NCBI GenBank assembly: GCA_964351905.1
Contig: CAYGPG010000020.1
Coordinates: 1 to 30,229, forward strand
DNA from: GCA-2708415 sp964351905
GTDB lineage: Bacteria; Pseudomonadota; Alphaproteobacteria; Micavibrionales; Micavibrionaceae
DNA length: 30,229 bases
Direction of reading: 5' to 3'
Shown here: positions 22,034 to 30,229 of the stretch, one piece after another
How positions within the stretch are numbered: the first letter of the stretch is position 1
How the letters are laid out: the number at the start of each line of letters is the position of its first letter
Notes under the pieces: model-generated
What the model was told of the DNA's origin: nothing
The model's database searches: none
Seen by the model: the letters and a program-made list of their open reading frames with translations, nothing else
Position numbers and translations under genes: made by a program

Positions 22034-24790
22034 TTACGCCGCTAAATCACGCAAAACATAGTGCAAAATTCCGCCATGCTTATAGTAATCAACTTCATCT
22101 AAAGTATCTATACGGGACATAAGGGCGACCTCTTCGGTCTTCCCATCTTCACGCGTAATTTTCAATGTAACATCTTGCCTAGGGGTAATATCTCCATCTA
22201 AGCCACTTAAATCAAAAGTTTCACTTCCAATTAAATTTAAGCTTTCTCTTGTGACACCTTCTTTAAAGACAAGCGGCAGAACACCCATACCCACTAAATT
22301 AGAACGATGAATGCGCTCAAAGCTTTCGGCAATGACTGCTTTAACGCCAAGAAGGCGCGTTCCTTTTGCCGCCCAATCACGAGAGGAGCCAGTTCCGTAT
22401 TCTTTACCGGCAATAACGATAAGAGGAGTGCCTTCCTCTTGATATTTCATTGAAGCGTCAAAAATACTCATTTGTTCGCCTGAAGGGATATATTTTGTGT
22501 ACCCTCCTTCTATATTATCAAGCATTAAATTTTTAATACGAATATTACCAAAGGTCCCACGCATCATGACCTCGTGGTTACCACGGCGTGCTCCAAATGA
22601 ATTGAAATCTTTGGCTGATATTTGGTGACTTTGTAAATATTCACCCGCAGGGCCATCTTGTTTAATCGCTCCCGCAGGAGAAATATGATCTGTTGTTACG
22701 CTATCGCCTAATAAAGCGAGAGCACGCGCACCTTGAACATTACCAATTGCATCCAAATCCTTTGTCATGCCATCAAAGAAAGGAGGATTTTTAACGTATG
22801 TTGAAGAAGGAACCCATTCATATGTTTTGTTCGATTGATCACCACCAATCTTTTGCCATTGTTCTGGTCCTTTAAAGACATCCGCATAACGTTCTTTAAA
22901 CATTTCAGGCGTTAAGCAATTCTCAACTGTTTCACGTATCTCTTTATTAGAGGGCCATATGTCTTTCATAAAGACGTCATCGCCATTTTGATCTTGCCCT
23001 AGAGGATCGTTGTATAAATCAACGTTCAAAGAACCCGCTAAAGCATACGCCACCACAAGTGGTGGAGAGGCAAGATAATTTGCTTTAACATGTGGCGAGA
23101 TACGACCTTCAAAATTTCTGTTTCCTGATAGTACACCACAAACTGTTAAATCATCTTTTTCAATAGCTGCACGGATAGGAGCAGGTAAGGGGCCAGAATT
23201 TCCGATACAGGTCGTACAGCCATACCCAACCAAATTAAAACCAAGTGCATCCAAGTCATCTTGAAGATTTGCTTTTTCTAAGTATTCCGTTACGACTTGG
23301 GATCCTGGGGCTAAGGAGGTTTTAACCCATGGTTTTACCTTTAAGCCTTTTGCCAACGCGTTACGCGCAACAAGCCCAGCAGCTACCATCACATCAGGGT
23401 TCGACGTATTGGTGCATGATGTAATCGCCGCAATAACCACGTCACCATTTTCTAGTGGGTATGGCTCTGCATCGGGCACCTCATGGTTCATAGCCTCAAT
23501 CAGTTCAACACGTTTATGCGCAGGAATTTGACCAGCTTCGTCTAAAAGCTTTCCTTGTTCACCCATAGGTTGCATTTCTATTGTCGCAGCAGCTAATTCT
23601 TTAAAAGACTTTGCAGCTTCCGTCAGGGCAATCCGATCTTGCGGGCGCTTAGGTCCGGCGATACTTGGTACCACATCATTTAATTTTAAATGTAGTGTAT
23701 CAGTAAAATCAGGTGCTTGTCCTTCTTCACGCCACATACCTTGTTCTTTTGCATAAGCTTCAACGATCGCAACACGATGCGGATCACGACCTGTGAAATT
23801 TAAGTAACGTATTGTTTCTTCATCGACAGGAAAGAAACCGCATGTCGCACCATATTCAGGCGCCATATTTGCAATCGTTGCGCGATCTGCCAAAGACATC
23901 GTGGAAAGACCGTCACCGTAAAACTCAACAAATTTTCCAACAACACCTTTTGCACGCAACATTTCAACAACGGTTAAAACTAAATCTGTTGCTGTTGCTC
24001 CTTCTTTCAAAGCCCCTGTAAGCTCAAATCCTACAACTTCAGGAATAAGCATCGACACAGGTTGCCCTAACATTGCCGCTTCGGCTTCAATACCGCCAAC
24101 GCCCCAACCAAGAACACCAAGACCATTAATCATTGTAGTATGAGAGTCTGTTCCAACCAAAGTATCAGGGTAGATAACGTCTTTATTGTTTTGATCTGTT
24201 TCAAGCCAAACAGTTTGCCCTAAATATTCTAAATTGACCTGATGGCAGATACCTGTCCCCGGTGGCACAACACGAAAATTATTAAATGCGCCCTGCCCCC
24301 ATTTCAAAAACTCATAGCGCTCACCATTACGTTCAAATTCACGATCAACGTTCGCTGTAAATGCGAGCTCCGATCCAAATTCATCCACCATAACAGAATG
24401 ATCAATCACCAGATCCACAGCAGAAAGAGGATTAATTCTCTCAACATCACCACCAAGTGAGACCATAGCCTCACGCATCGCTGCCAAATCTACAACCGCA
24501 GGGACACCGGTAAAATCCTGCATCAAAACACGCGCTGGGCGATAAGCAATTTCTTTTGTCGATTTTTTTTCTTTAAGCCAATCAGCAATAGCCTGAATAT
24601 CATCAGTCTTAACGGAACGGCCGTCTTCATATCGTAAAAGGTTTTCAAGAAGAACTTTTAATGAAAAAGGTAGTTTCGATATATCGCCGATCTGTTCTGC
24701 TACTTTTTTCAGGCTGAAATAATCATATGACTTTCCATCTACTTCTAAAGTTTGGCGAACCCCTAATGTATCCTGTCCTGTGATCGTCAT
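22034..24790 (-). CDS. acnA: Aconitate hydratase A (AcnA)
   Basis: It interconverts citrate and isocitrate through cis-aconitate in the TCA cycle using a [4Fe-4S] cluster. The 918-residue protein is of the AcnA/IRP1 type: RPARVLMQDFTGVPAVVDLA (84-103), VGTDSHTTM (212-220), and cluster cysteines Cys459 (ITSCTNTSNP), Cys525 and Cys528 (GYGCTTCIGNSG). The C-terminal swivel domain has LGDSVTTDHISPAG, the FGARRGNHEVM motif and GKEYGTGSSRDWAAKG with the catalytic serine. It supplies isocitrate for the icd product encoded 3.4 kb away. It is not in an operon and meets the orphan gene tail to tail. Confidence 0.97.
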   Translation of the reverse strand: MTITGQDTLGVRQTLEVDGKSYDYFSLKKVAEQIGDISKLPFSLKVLLENLLRYEDGRSVKTDDIQAIADWLKEKKSTKEIAYRPARVLMQDFTGVPAVVDLAAMREAMVSLGGDVERINPLSAVDLVIDHSVMVDEFGSELAFTANVDREFERNGERYEFLKWGQGAFNNFRVVPPGTGICHQVNLEYLGQTVWLETDQNNKDVIYPDTLVGTDSHTTMINGLGVLGWGVGGIEAEAAMLGQPVSMLIPEVVGFELTGALKEGATATDLVLTVVEMLRAKGVVGKFVEFYGDGLSTMSLADRATIANMAPEYGATCGFFPVDEETIRYLNFTGRDPHRVAIVEAYAKEQGMWREEGQAPDFTDTLHLKLNDVVPSIAGPKRPQDRIALTEAAKSFKELAAATIEMQPMGEQGKLLDEAGQIPAHKRVELIEAMNHEVPDAEPYPLENGDVVIAAITSCTNTSNPDVMVAAGLVARNALAKGLKVKPWVKTSLAPGSQVVTEYLEKANLQDDLDALGFNLVGYGCTTCIGNSGPLPAPIRAAIEKDDLTVCGVLSGNRNFEGRISPHVKANYLASPPLVVAYALAGSLNVDLYNDPLGQDQNGDDVFMKDIWPSNKEIRETVENCLTPEMFKERYADVFKGPEQWQKIGGDQSNKTYEWVPSSTYVKNPPFFDGMTKDLDAIGNVQGARALALLGDSVTTDHISPAGAIKQDGPAGEYLQSHQISAKDFNSFGARRGNHEVMMRGTFGNIRIKNLMLDNIEGGYTKYIPSGEQMSIFDASMKYQEEGTPLIVIAGKEYGTGSSRDWAAKGTRLLGVKAVIAESFERIHRSNLVGMGVLPLVFKEGVTRESLNLIGSETFDLSGLDGDITPRQDVTLKITREDGKTEEVALMSRIDTLDEVDYYKHGGILHYVLRDLAA

Positions 24791-24882
24791 AATGAATGTA
24801 CCCCGTAAGTTATGATAAAATTTGAAATTGATTATATATGATTTTTTAACGTTGCAAAACGCCTAAGACACAATCAAAAGAT

Positions 24883-25587
24883 CTAGCGGCGAGGGCATTT
24901 TGCCCCAATAGACTCATACTCCTCAATTGAATCAATCGCCTGCTGACGCCTTTGACGCTCTAAGTTCATTTGATTATTAAACGTTTGAATCACTTTTGTG
25001 ATTGAATTTTGAATATTCTGCTGAACATAAGGCAAGCGCTCTTTTTCATACGGACCAAACGCACTACCTTGCGAATTCACCACGTCAACAAGAGCGCGGC
25101 CGATATAATTCGAATATTTGTTAACAATTAACTGATCCTCACGCACATGTTTTCTTTCATGGGTTAAAACAGCAGTATGCATACATGATCCAGGCTCATG
25201 TTCTTTGGCAATATAGATTGTAGGATCAATATGAACCGACACATCGATTGATTTGAGATAAAGACACCCTGTGCCGAGATGGTCATAGGTTTCATGCAAA
25301 AAAGAAACTTGGTGTTTTAACTGTATTGCACCACTCATAAGACCACTTACGACTGTGCGATGATTAGGGCCGTAGGGAGAAACGGTATCAACATCTACGG
25401 TGTTCAATTGTGCCTTGGATTTTGTAAAATCATAGCGTACAAGGCTTTTTGAAGGAGAAATGTTAATTTTAGGCACCGATTTGACTGTGCATTCCATTTT
25501 TGAAACAATCGGCATATGAAGAGAGTTTTGACTTTGCGGCGAATTGGCATAAATCATTGCAGCTGTGAGTATTTCTAAACCAAACAC
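24883..25587 (-). CDS. Putative exported HExxH protein, function unknown
   Basis: A 234-residue protein I cannot place with confidence. The motif HERKH at 143-147 fits the HExxH zinc-protease pattern and is followed by VREDQLIVNKYSNYI; several DUF922-like and related exported proteins have a similar helix. The N-terminus (FGLEILTAAMIYA) could be a short signal peptide. The centre is predicted beta-rich; a Gln/Arg-rich charged helix (about 206-222) precedes the C-terminal CPRR. Cysteines at 33, 108, 135 and 231 could form disulfides, in keeping with export. It lies alone between acnA and the divergent yggT. Proteolytic activity is inference. Confidence 0.65.
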   Translation of the reverse strand: MFGLEILTAAMIYANSPQSQNSLHMPIVSKMECTVKSVPKINISPSKSLVRYDFTKSKAQLNTVDVDTVSPYGPNHRTVVSGLMSGAIQLKHQVSFLHETYDHLGTGCLYLKSIDVSVHIDPTIYIAKEHEPGSCMHTAVLTHERKHVREDQLIVNKYSNYIGRALVDVVNSQGSAFGPYEKERLPYVQQNIQNSITKVIQTFNNQMNLERQRRQQAIDSIEEYESIGAKCPRR

Positions 25588-25680
25588 GTAAATGTCCTTC
25601 TATATTAAAATCACTACTAGTTATTATACATGAAGTGGTTTACAAAATCCTAAAAGATATAAGAAAAAAGGTAATAAAAT

Positions 25681-25965
25681 ATGGAAATATTAATTGGTAA
25701 GCTACTGATCCTATTGCTGGATATTTTCTTTTGGATCATCATTATTCAAGTTGTCATGAGCTGGCTCATCGCTTTTGACGTGATTAATGTTAAGAACGCG
25801 CAAGCACAAAACTTAGTGCGTCTCATTACAAAAATAACAGATCCTGTTTACAAGCCTTTGCGTAAATTTATACCCTCAATTGGTGGGATAGATATAACAC
25901 CTATTATTGTAATTTTTTCTATTCAAATTTTAAAAAATGTTATTGCAAGAATTTTCTTTTTTTAA
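25681..25965 (+). CDS. YggT family inner membrane protein
   Basis: A 94-residue protein with two hydrophobic segments (about 6-29 and 68-93) separated by the family motif region ITDPVYKPLRKFIPSIGGID. YggT proteins are small inner membrane proteins associated with osmotic stress and, in other bacteria, with cell division or thylakoid/chloroplast homologues (YlmG). AAAAGG lies about seven bases before the ATG. The folD gene follows after 12 bases, so the two form an operon; proteobacterial yggT genes are often found beside housekeeping genes of this kind. Confidence 0.85.
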   Translation: MEILIGKLLILLLDIFFWIIIIQVVMSWLIAFDVINVKNAQAQNLVRLITKITDPVYKPLRKFIPSIGGIDITPIIVIFSIQILKNVIARIFFF

Positions 25966-25977
25966 ACAGGACCTCTT

Positions 25978-26844
25978 ATGACTGCACATATTATTGATGG
26001 TAAAAAAATTTCTGCTGACCTACGTTTAGACATTAAAGCTGAGGTTGAAAAATTAGCCTCCCAAGACAAAAAAGTTGGCCTCGCCGTTATTTTGGTTGGT
26101 GATGATCCTGCGTCTCATGTTTATGTAGGCAGTAAAATTAAAGCCTGCGCCGAAGTGGGCATTGAAAGCTTTGAACATAAAATGAATGCAAATAGTACAG
26201 CGCAAGACATTCATCATGTCATTCAAAATTTGAATGCGAATGAAGATGTACATGGTATCTTGCTTCAACTTCCCTTACCTAATCACTTATCAGCAGATCA
26301 AGAAAATTTAGTTCAAACTATTGCGCCAAAAAAAGATGTAGATGGTTTAACTACTGTCAACGCAGGAAAATTGTTCTTAGGTCATAAAGACGGCCTTGTG
26401 CCTTGCACACCACAAGGCTCACTTCGTCTCATTAAATCTGTAGAAGAAAATTTGAGCGGTAAAAATGCCGTTGTCATTGGTCGCTCGAACCTCTTTGGTA
26501 AACCGATGGCGCAATTACTACTCCAAGAAAACTGTACTGTCACAATCGCCCATTCCCGCACACAAAATATAGAAAGCGTCTGTAAACAAGCTGATATTCT
26601 GGTCGCCGCCGTTGGTCGCCCTGAAATGGTCAAGGCGGATTGGGTTAAAGAAGGTGCGATTGTCATAGATGTAGGCATCAACCGCCTTTCCCCTACGGAT
26701 GAAAAACCAAAAGGACGCCTCGTTGGTGATGTTGATTTCGAAGCAGTAAAAGACCTCGCAAGTGCCATAACCCCCGTCCCTGGCGGGGTAGGCCCCATGA
26801 CGATTGCTTGCTTACTGGCAAATACAGTTAAAGCGGCGAGTTGA
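25978..26844 (+). CDS. folD: Bifunctional methylene-THF dehydrogenase / cyclohydrolase (FolD)
   Basis: It interconverts 5,10-methylene-, methenyl- and 10-formyl-tetrahydrofolate, with NADP(H), supplying formyl groups to PurH and initiator tRNA. The 288-residue protein has the usual length. Catalytic Tyr49 and Lys53 are in the YVGSKIKAC segment; then LLQLPLP, KDVDGLT, PCTPQG, the nucleotide-binding GRSNLFGKPMAQLL and the closing TPVPGGVGPMT. AGGA lies ten bases before the ATG. It ends one base before the convergent icd gene, so no terminator fits between the two. Confidence 0.97.
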   Translation: MTAHIIDGKKISADLRLDIKAEVEKLASQDKKVGLAVILVGDDPASHVYVGSKIKACAEVGIESFEHKMNANSTAQDIHHVIQNLNANEDVHGILLQLPLPNHLSADQENLVQTIAPKKDVDGLTTVNAGKLFLGHKDGLVPCTPQGSLRLIKSVEENLSGKNAVVIGRSNLFGKPMAQLLLQENCTVTIAHSRTQNIESVCKQADILVAAVGRPEMVKADWVKEGAIVIDVGINRLSPTDEKPKGRLVGDVDFEAVKDLASAITPVPGGVGPMTIACLLANTVKAAS

Positions 26845-26845
26845 A

Positions 26846-28294
26846 TTACTCCCCCTGCGCCTTTGTAAAGCCTTCTACCCCGTCAAAGGTATGAAGCATT
26901 AAAGCGTTAGTGAAGTTCATGTTGGCTTCATTTAAATTGGATATGAGTTGAACCACTTCGGACGTTTTAATGTGTTGGCCATCTTTACCCATGAAACGTA
27001 GACGCCAATTATCCGTGCAAAATGTTTCTGCCGCACCGTTTGGCCATACTTTTACGCCGCGGTTTGAAATGATGTGCAGGTCGATATTTTCTGTTAAACA
27101 CGGTTTTACTTTATTGGCCAAATCATCGGCAGAGCCATCAAAATTTAAGCCGATATCAACCCCAACGCGTTGTTTCTTTTCTTCTTTCACAGCTTTCAGC
27201 GGCGGCAAAATTACGCCTTTGGATTCTGTATCGTAAGCAACAGCTTCAAAAGTTGAAGGTTTTTGACCTAAACGTTCAATAACAGCTTTTGTAAAGTCAT
27301 TTGTACCAACTTTTTTCTTACTCACGCCTTCGCGGAAAATTTCGCCTGTATGAATGCCATCTTCAATCGTTTTCTTCCACGCATTATGAATTTTTGTTGC
27401 TACGTCACCCTGACCAATATGCACAAGCATCATGACCGCACCCAAGATCAACCCCGATGGGTTCGCAATCCCCTGCCCCGCGATATCAGGAGCAGAACCA
27501 TGCACCGCCTCAAACATGCCAAAATCCACGCCAATGTTAGACGAACCACCAAGCCCTACTGAGCCTGTAATTTCCGCCGCAACATCAGAGATAATATCAC
27601 CGTATAGGTTAGGCAAAACAATCACGTCAAACATTTCGGGTGACGATGCAACCTTCGCCGTCCCAATATCAATGATCATATGATCTTGCTTAATATCTGG
27701 ATATTCCGCACCAATTTCATCAAAGACTTTATGAAATAGGCCATCAGACATTTTCATGATGTTGTCTTTGGTCATACAGGTCACTTTTTTGCGACCATTT
27801 GCGCGCGCATATTCAAAGGCATAACGCACAATGCGCTCCGTCCCTGGACGTGAAATCAGTTTCAGCGAGGCCATCACTTGTTGAGATTGGCGGTATTCAA
27901 TACCACCATAAAGATCCTCTTCATTTTCACGAACAATCACGATATCCATATTTTCGTGGTTCGTTTCAACAAATGGGTGATAGGACACACAAGGGCGCAC
28001 GTTAGAGAATAGCCCTAATGTTTTACGCACCGTTACGTTGAGGGATTTAAATCCACCGCCTTGGGGCGTTGTAATAGGTGCCTTCAAAAAAACCTTCGTT
28101 TTTCGCAAAGAGGCCCAAGATTTGTCTTCAATACCACTTGGCACGCCGCGTTCATAAACGGCTTTACCAATTTCAATCTCTTCAATATCTAAACGTGCGC
28201 CTGCGGCCTCAAGGACTTTTAGCGTCGCATCCATGATTTCAGGGCCGATGCCGTCACCACGTGCAATTGTAATAGGTGTATTTTGAGAAGACAT
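26846..28294 (-). CDS. icd: Isocitrate dehydrogenase, long Rickettsia/Thermus-type (Icd)
   Basis: It oxidises isocitrate to 2-oxoglutarate in the TCA cycle. From the ATG at 28294 the protein has 482 residues. The isopropylmalate/isocitrate dehydrogenase core has GDGIGPEI near the start, SLNVTVRKTLGLFSNVRP (substrate Ser and Arg residues), VIVRENEEDLYGGIE, and the metal site in the segment NLYGDIISDVAAEITGSVGL. HGSAPDIAGQGIANP follows. After residue 335 there is an extra C-terminal domain, as in Thermus and Rickettsia enzymes. The frame is open 17 codons further up to another ATG, but MSSQNTPITIARGDG is the natural start and AAAAAGG lies upstream of it. Cofactor (NAD or NADP) cannot be decided by eye. 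Confidence 0.94.
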   Translation of the reverse strand: MSSQNTPITIARGDGIGPEIMDATLKVLEAAGARLDIEEIEIGKAVYERGVPSGIEDKSWASLRKTKVFLKAPITTPQGGGFKSLNVTVRKTLGLFSNVRPCVSYHPFVETNHENMDIVIVRENEEDLYGGIEYRQSQQVMASLKLISRPGTERIVRYAFEYARANGRKKVTCMTKDNIMKMSDGLFHKVFDEIGAEYPDIKQDHMIIDIGTAKVASSPEMFDVIVLPNLYGDIISDVAAEITGSVGLGGSSNIGVDFGMFEAVHGSAPDIAGQGIANPSGLILGAVMMLVHIGQGDVATKIHNAWKKTIEDGIHTGEIFREGVSKKKVGTNDFTKAVIERLGQKPSTFEAVAYDTESKGVILPPLKAVKEEKKQRVGVDIGLNFDGSADDLANKVKPCLTENIDLHIISNRGVKVWPNGAAETFCTDNWRLRFMGKDGQHIKTSEVVQLISNLNEANMNFTNALMLHTFDGVEGFTKAQGE

Positions 28295-28316
28295 GTGATA
28301 AACCTTTTTGATTAAA

Positions 28317-28336
28317 TTTCCTAAGAATTTAGGAAA
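28317..28336. promoter_or_regulatory. Palindrome between icd and the EamA gene
   Basis: Perfect 8-bp inverted repeat TTTCCTAA-GAAT-TTAGGAAA, 22 bases before the icd start and about 50 before the divergent EamA gene. It is placed like an operator for one or both promoters. It is also the reason the icd frame appears open beyond its natural start. Confidence 0.35.
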
Positions 28337-28386
28337 GAAGAACATAAATAGTATACCTGCCTTAGAATTCTAGTCGAGAAGAAAAT

Positions 28387-29274
28387 ATGTCCCATTTAAG
28401 CGGTGAGAGTCTAAAAATTATTTTGATTATCCTATTGGGGTGGAGCTGTTTTTCCTTTGCTGATTCAACGACAAAATATTTAGCTCAAAATATCAATACA
28501 TCGCACATTCTTACCTTTAGTGGGTTATTTATTGGATCAGGGTTAATTTTATGGATTTTATTTGATCGTGGGTGGAGAGGTTTTTTAAGCCCCAACTGGA
28601 AATGGCTTATTGCACGTGGTGCGTGTATTGCTGCCACGGCGACTGGCGTTGTGAATGCTATCGCATTAATTCCCTTAGCTGATGTTTATGGCATAACATT
28701 TTCTGCACCATTTATCGCCGTTTGTTTGGCATTTTTAGTTTTAAAAGAGCAAGTGGGTTGGCATAGATGGGCCGCGACAATAGTAGGTTTTATCGGCGTC
28801 CTGATTTTGTTAGGGCCACAATTTGGTACATTTAACAAAGGTATTCTCTATGCTGTTGTTGCAACAATTTCTATTGCGGTAGGAACCATTGTTATTCGAA
28901 GAATTGGGAAAAATGAATATCTACCGCTTTTTATTCTCTACCCCTACATCGGTATATTAGCAGTCAACCTGCCGATAGCATGGAATACTTTTGAAATACC
29001 TACTGAAGCCCCTTATTTATTAGGGCTTATTGCCAATGCTATATTTGTTTTAGGCGGGCAATTATTTATTACTTATGGCATAGCGCATGCAAAATCCACG
29101 GCGTCTGTTGCGCCATTTGTCTATGTTCAGGTGATTTGGGGCGTTGTGTTTGGCTATTTATTATTTAACGAATTTCCAACGCCACAAACAATCATAGGAA
29201 CGATCATTATTGTAAGCGCGGGACTATATATGATTTATCGTGAGCGACAATTACGCATTAAAATTACTCGTTAA
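28387..29274 (+). CDS. EamA/DMT-family membrane transporter
   Basis: A 295-residue inner membrane protein with about ten hydrophobic segments in two EamA repeats (roughly 10-145 and 152-283). The first repeat ends in the typical PFIAVCLAFLVLKEQVGWHRW, and the second in VAPFVYVQVIWGVVFGYLLFNEFP, the conserved end-of-repeat pattern of drug/metabolite transporters. Members export amino acids, nucleotides or other metabolites; the substrate here cannot be told. The gene is divergent from icd and its last 11 bases overlap the convergent holin gene. Confidence 0.9.
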   Translation: MSHLSGESLKIILIILLGWSCFSFADSTTKYLAQNINTSHILTFSGLFIGSGLILWILFDRGWRGFLSPNWKWLIARGACIAATATGVVNAIALIPLADVYGITFSAPFIAVCLAFLVLKEQVGWHRWAATIVGFIGVLILLGPQFGTFNKGILYAVVATISIAVGTIVIRRIGKNEYLPLFILYPYIGILAVNLPIAWNTFEIPTEAPYLLGLIANAIFVLGGQLFITYGIAHAKSTASVAPFVYVQVIWGVVFGYLLFNEFPTPQTIIGTIIIVSAGLYMIYRERQLRIKITR

Positions 29275-29839
29275 GATACATATTTGGCGTAATAACTTCT
29301 TTTGCGCGTTTCTTATTGGTTTCAATTTCTGCTCTATTCAAAAAGTTAGATGAATAGATTTTTTTATCTTCACTACGTTTATAAACATATATCCCAAGCA
29401 CAGATAAACCTACAGCCCATATTGTACTCAATGCAGCCATACCTTCTAAAATAAAAGCTGCCCTTTCTGTTTGAAAAACAATCACATAGGCAATACCAAA
29501 CATTTGCGCCGCCCAGGTTCCTGCCATAAGATAACCAAATGTTGGGCGCATACGGCGAACATATTTATCTTCTGATGCAATTTCACTTCGTAATGATTCA
29601 TTGATTTCAGAGAGACTTGTCTCAAATTCTTTCATTTTGATCTCTGCCATAGCTTCAGCATGACGGTTCGCCTCAACCATTTGATCTGATGAAATGAGCC
29701 CTCCTGCGAGCGCCCCCTCAACCTCTTCCAAAGCCAATGTTGCGCTTCGTGCGACAGGATGATCGATACGGGATAGTCCGCGCGCGACAAATTCAATTAA
29801 AATAGGTAAGCCAATCTTACTTAAAATTGTGGTGAGCAT
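29264..29839 (-). CDS. 3TM-type holin, gene-transfer-agent family
   Basis: A 191-residue protein resembling the holin family of gene transfer agents and tailed phages. The N-terminal hydrophobic stretch is at about 1-20, a charged helical linker with many Glu residues at about 58-98, then RPTFGYLMAGTWAAQMFGIAYVI (two-part hydrophobic region, 98-122 and about 130-153) and a basic tail. RPxxGY before the membrane pair is the family mark. Holins permeabilise the inner membrane so the endolysin reaches the cell wall. It follows the truncated hydrolase gene directly (stop and start adjacent), giving a holin-endolysin pair. No other phage or GTA gene is in the window. Confidence 0.8.
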   Translation of the reverse strand: MLTTILSKIGLPILIEFVARGLSRIDHPVARSATLALEEVEGALAGGLISSDQMVEANRHAEAMAEIKMKEFETSLSEINESLRSEIASEDKYVRRMRPTFGYLMAGTWAAQMFGIAYVIVFQTERAAFILEGMAALSTIWAVGLSVLGIYVYKRSEDKKIYSSNFLNRAEIETNKKRAKEVITPNMYLNE

Positions 29840-30112
29840 TTACACCTCCACTAATCTATAAAAAATATGACGACCAATCGTAACAACTGGCTTTTCCCCC
29901 TTCGCCCAATAAGGCGACACATAATCGGCATGATAATGGGTTGCACCTTTCGTATTGTCTTTTAACACCCCTATAACAGCGCGGCGCGCTATACGGAGGC
30001 AGGTGGCAAAATGGATATTGCTTTCATCAACATTTATTAAACGTTGATAACTTGGGTCGCTGCGATTCCAACAGGAGAATTGATAAAATGCCTGGTCAAT
30101 TGTTGTCGACAT
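29840..30112 (-). CDS. Truncated SleB-like cell wall hydrolase
   Basis: A 90-residue protein matching only the C-terminal half of the Hydrolase_2 (SleB) domain: QFSCWNRSDPSYQRLI (11-26), CLRIARRAVIGVL and GATHYHADYVSPYW, then TIGRHIFYRL. Full-length relatives carry a catalytic Glu in an EARGE-type segment upstream, which is missing. There is an in-frame TAA three codons above the ATG, and none of the other frames upstream reads like the lost part. AAAAGG lies about ten bases before the ATG. As it stands the protein should have no glycosidase activity, yet the frame is intact and sits next to the holin gene. It is either a decayed lysis gene or a repurposed non-catalytic wall-binding protein. 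Confidence 0.7.
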   Translation of the reverse strand: MSTTIDQAFYQFSCWNRSDPSYQRLINVDESNIHFATCLRIARRAVIGVLKDNTKGATHYHADYVSPYWAKGEKPVVTIGRHIFYRLVEV

Positions 30113-30118
30113 GACATT

Positions 30119-30229
30119 TTACCTTTTCTTTTTAATGTTGAAGTTAGATTTGTTCTGCAAAAAATATTGACGCGTTATCGACACCTCTTTTGAAAGGATG
30201 CGGCGGTCATTTCTATTCTGTTTTGATAA
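30119..30229 (-). CDS. Possible C-terminal end of a further gene, cut by the window edge
   Basis: A frame open from the window end for 36 codons, ending LQNKSNFNIKKKR and TAA, six bases before the truncated hydrolase start. The basic tail and the tight spacing to a same-strand gene suggest the end of a real gene in the same operon. No family recognised; an open frame this short could be chance. Confidence 0.3.
   Translation of the reverse strand, partial: LSKQNRNDRRILSKEVSITRQYFLQNKSNFNIKKKR

Noticed and set aside
28295..28345. Upstream extension of icd to the ATG at 28345
   Set aside because: The extra 17 codons cover a palindrome and match nothing, while a ribosome site precedes the ATG at 28294.
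1..30229. tRNA, rRNA or riboswitch genes
   Set aside because: None of the gaps between genes shows a cloverleaf, rRNA sequence or a riboswitch core that I can recognise; only small hairpins are present.
29264..30229. Prophage or gene transfer agent at the right edge
   Set aside because: Only the lysis-type pair is visible; no capsid, tail, portal or integrase gene lies in the window.

Overview
The window reads as one continuous piece of chromosome from a moderately AT-rich alphaproteobacterium. The class assignment rests on a chpT-type histidine phosphotransferase gene, a long Rickettsia/Thermus-type isocitrate dehydrogenase, a GTA-type 3TM holin beside a SleB-like hydrolase remnant, and several GC-rich palindromic repeats of the kind described in Rickettsiales and relatives. 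Order and genus cannot be fixed from the sequence alone; a Micavibrio-like or Rhodospirillales-like low-GC lineage would fit. Most of the genes are housekeeping: argH, purH, galU, a phosphoglucomutase/phosphomannomutase, folD, acnA, icd, lepA and rpsU.

Layout. Bases 1-3051 hold argH overlapping a double-ATPase peptide ABC gene that carries a palindromic element in frame between its two ATPase domains. Bases 3052-7219 hold ggt (minus), rpsU (plus, TTG start) and an aminopeptidase P gene (minus), separated by two copies of one palindromic repeat with an identical core. Bases 7303-12085 hold galU plus a coupled phosphohexomutase gene (nucleotide sugar supply), then chpT and purH. Bases 12086-12674 have no gene and are packed with hairpin repeats.

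Bases 12675-16268 hold four unrecognised genes in a row, ended by a perfect 19-bp terminator hairpin. Together the four proteins have 1139 residues and no cysteine. Three have glycine-zipper hydrophobic segments. Genes 1 and 4 share a C-terminal motif (RE-x-VAGI), with a weaker form in gene 2, and genes 2 and 4 share an N-terminal module. This is the best candidate in the window for an undescribed, probably envelope-associated or exported, multi-protein system.

Bases 16357-22025 hold lepA (possibly leaderless), a SIMPL-domain periplasmic protein, a DCC-family protein overlapping sodC (minus), a 45-codon ORF, a homocysteine S-methyltransferase gene that appears broken by two frameshifts, and an orphan gene. 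Bases 22034-28294 hold acnA (minus), a HExxH protein (minus), yggT-folD (plus) and icd (minus). Bases 28387-30229 hold an EamA transporter (plus), then a 3TM holin and a truncated cell wall hydrolase (minus), with the possible tail of a further gene at the window edge.

The genes are densely packed. Several convergent pairs meet with almost no gap (folD/icd 1 base, orphan/acnA 8 bases) or overlap (EamA/holin 11 bases), so there is little room for terminators there. All calls come from reading motifs and reading frames by eye; no database search was possible.
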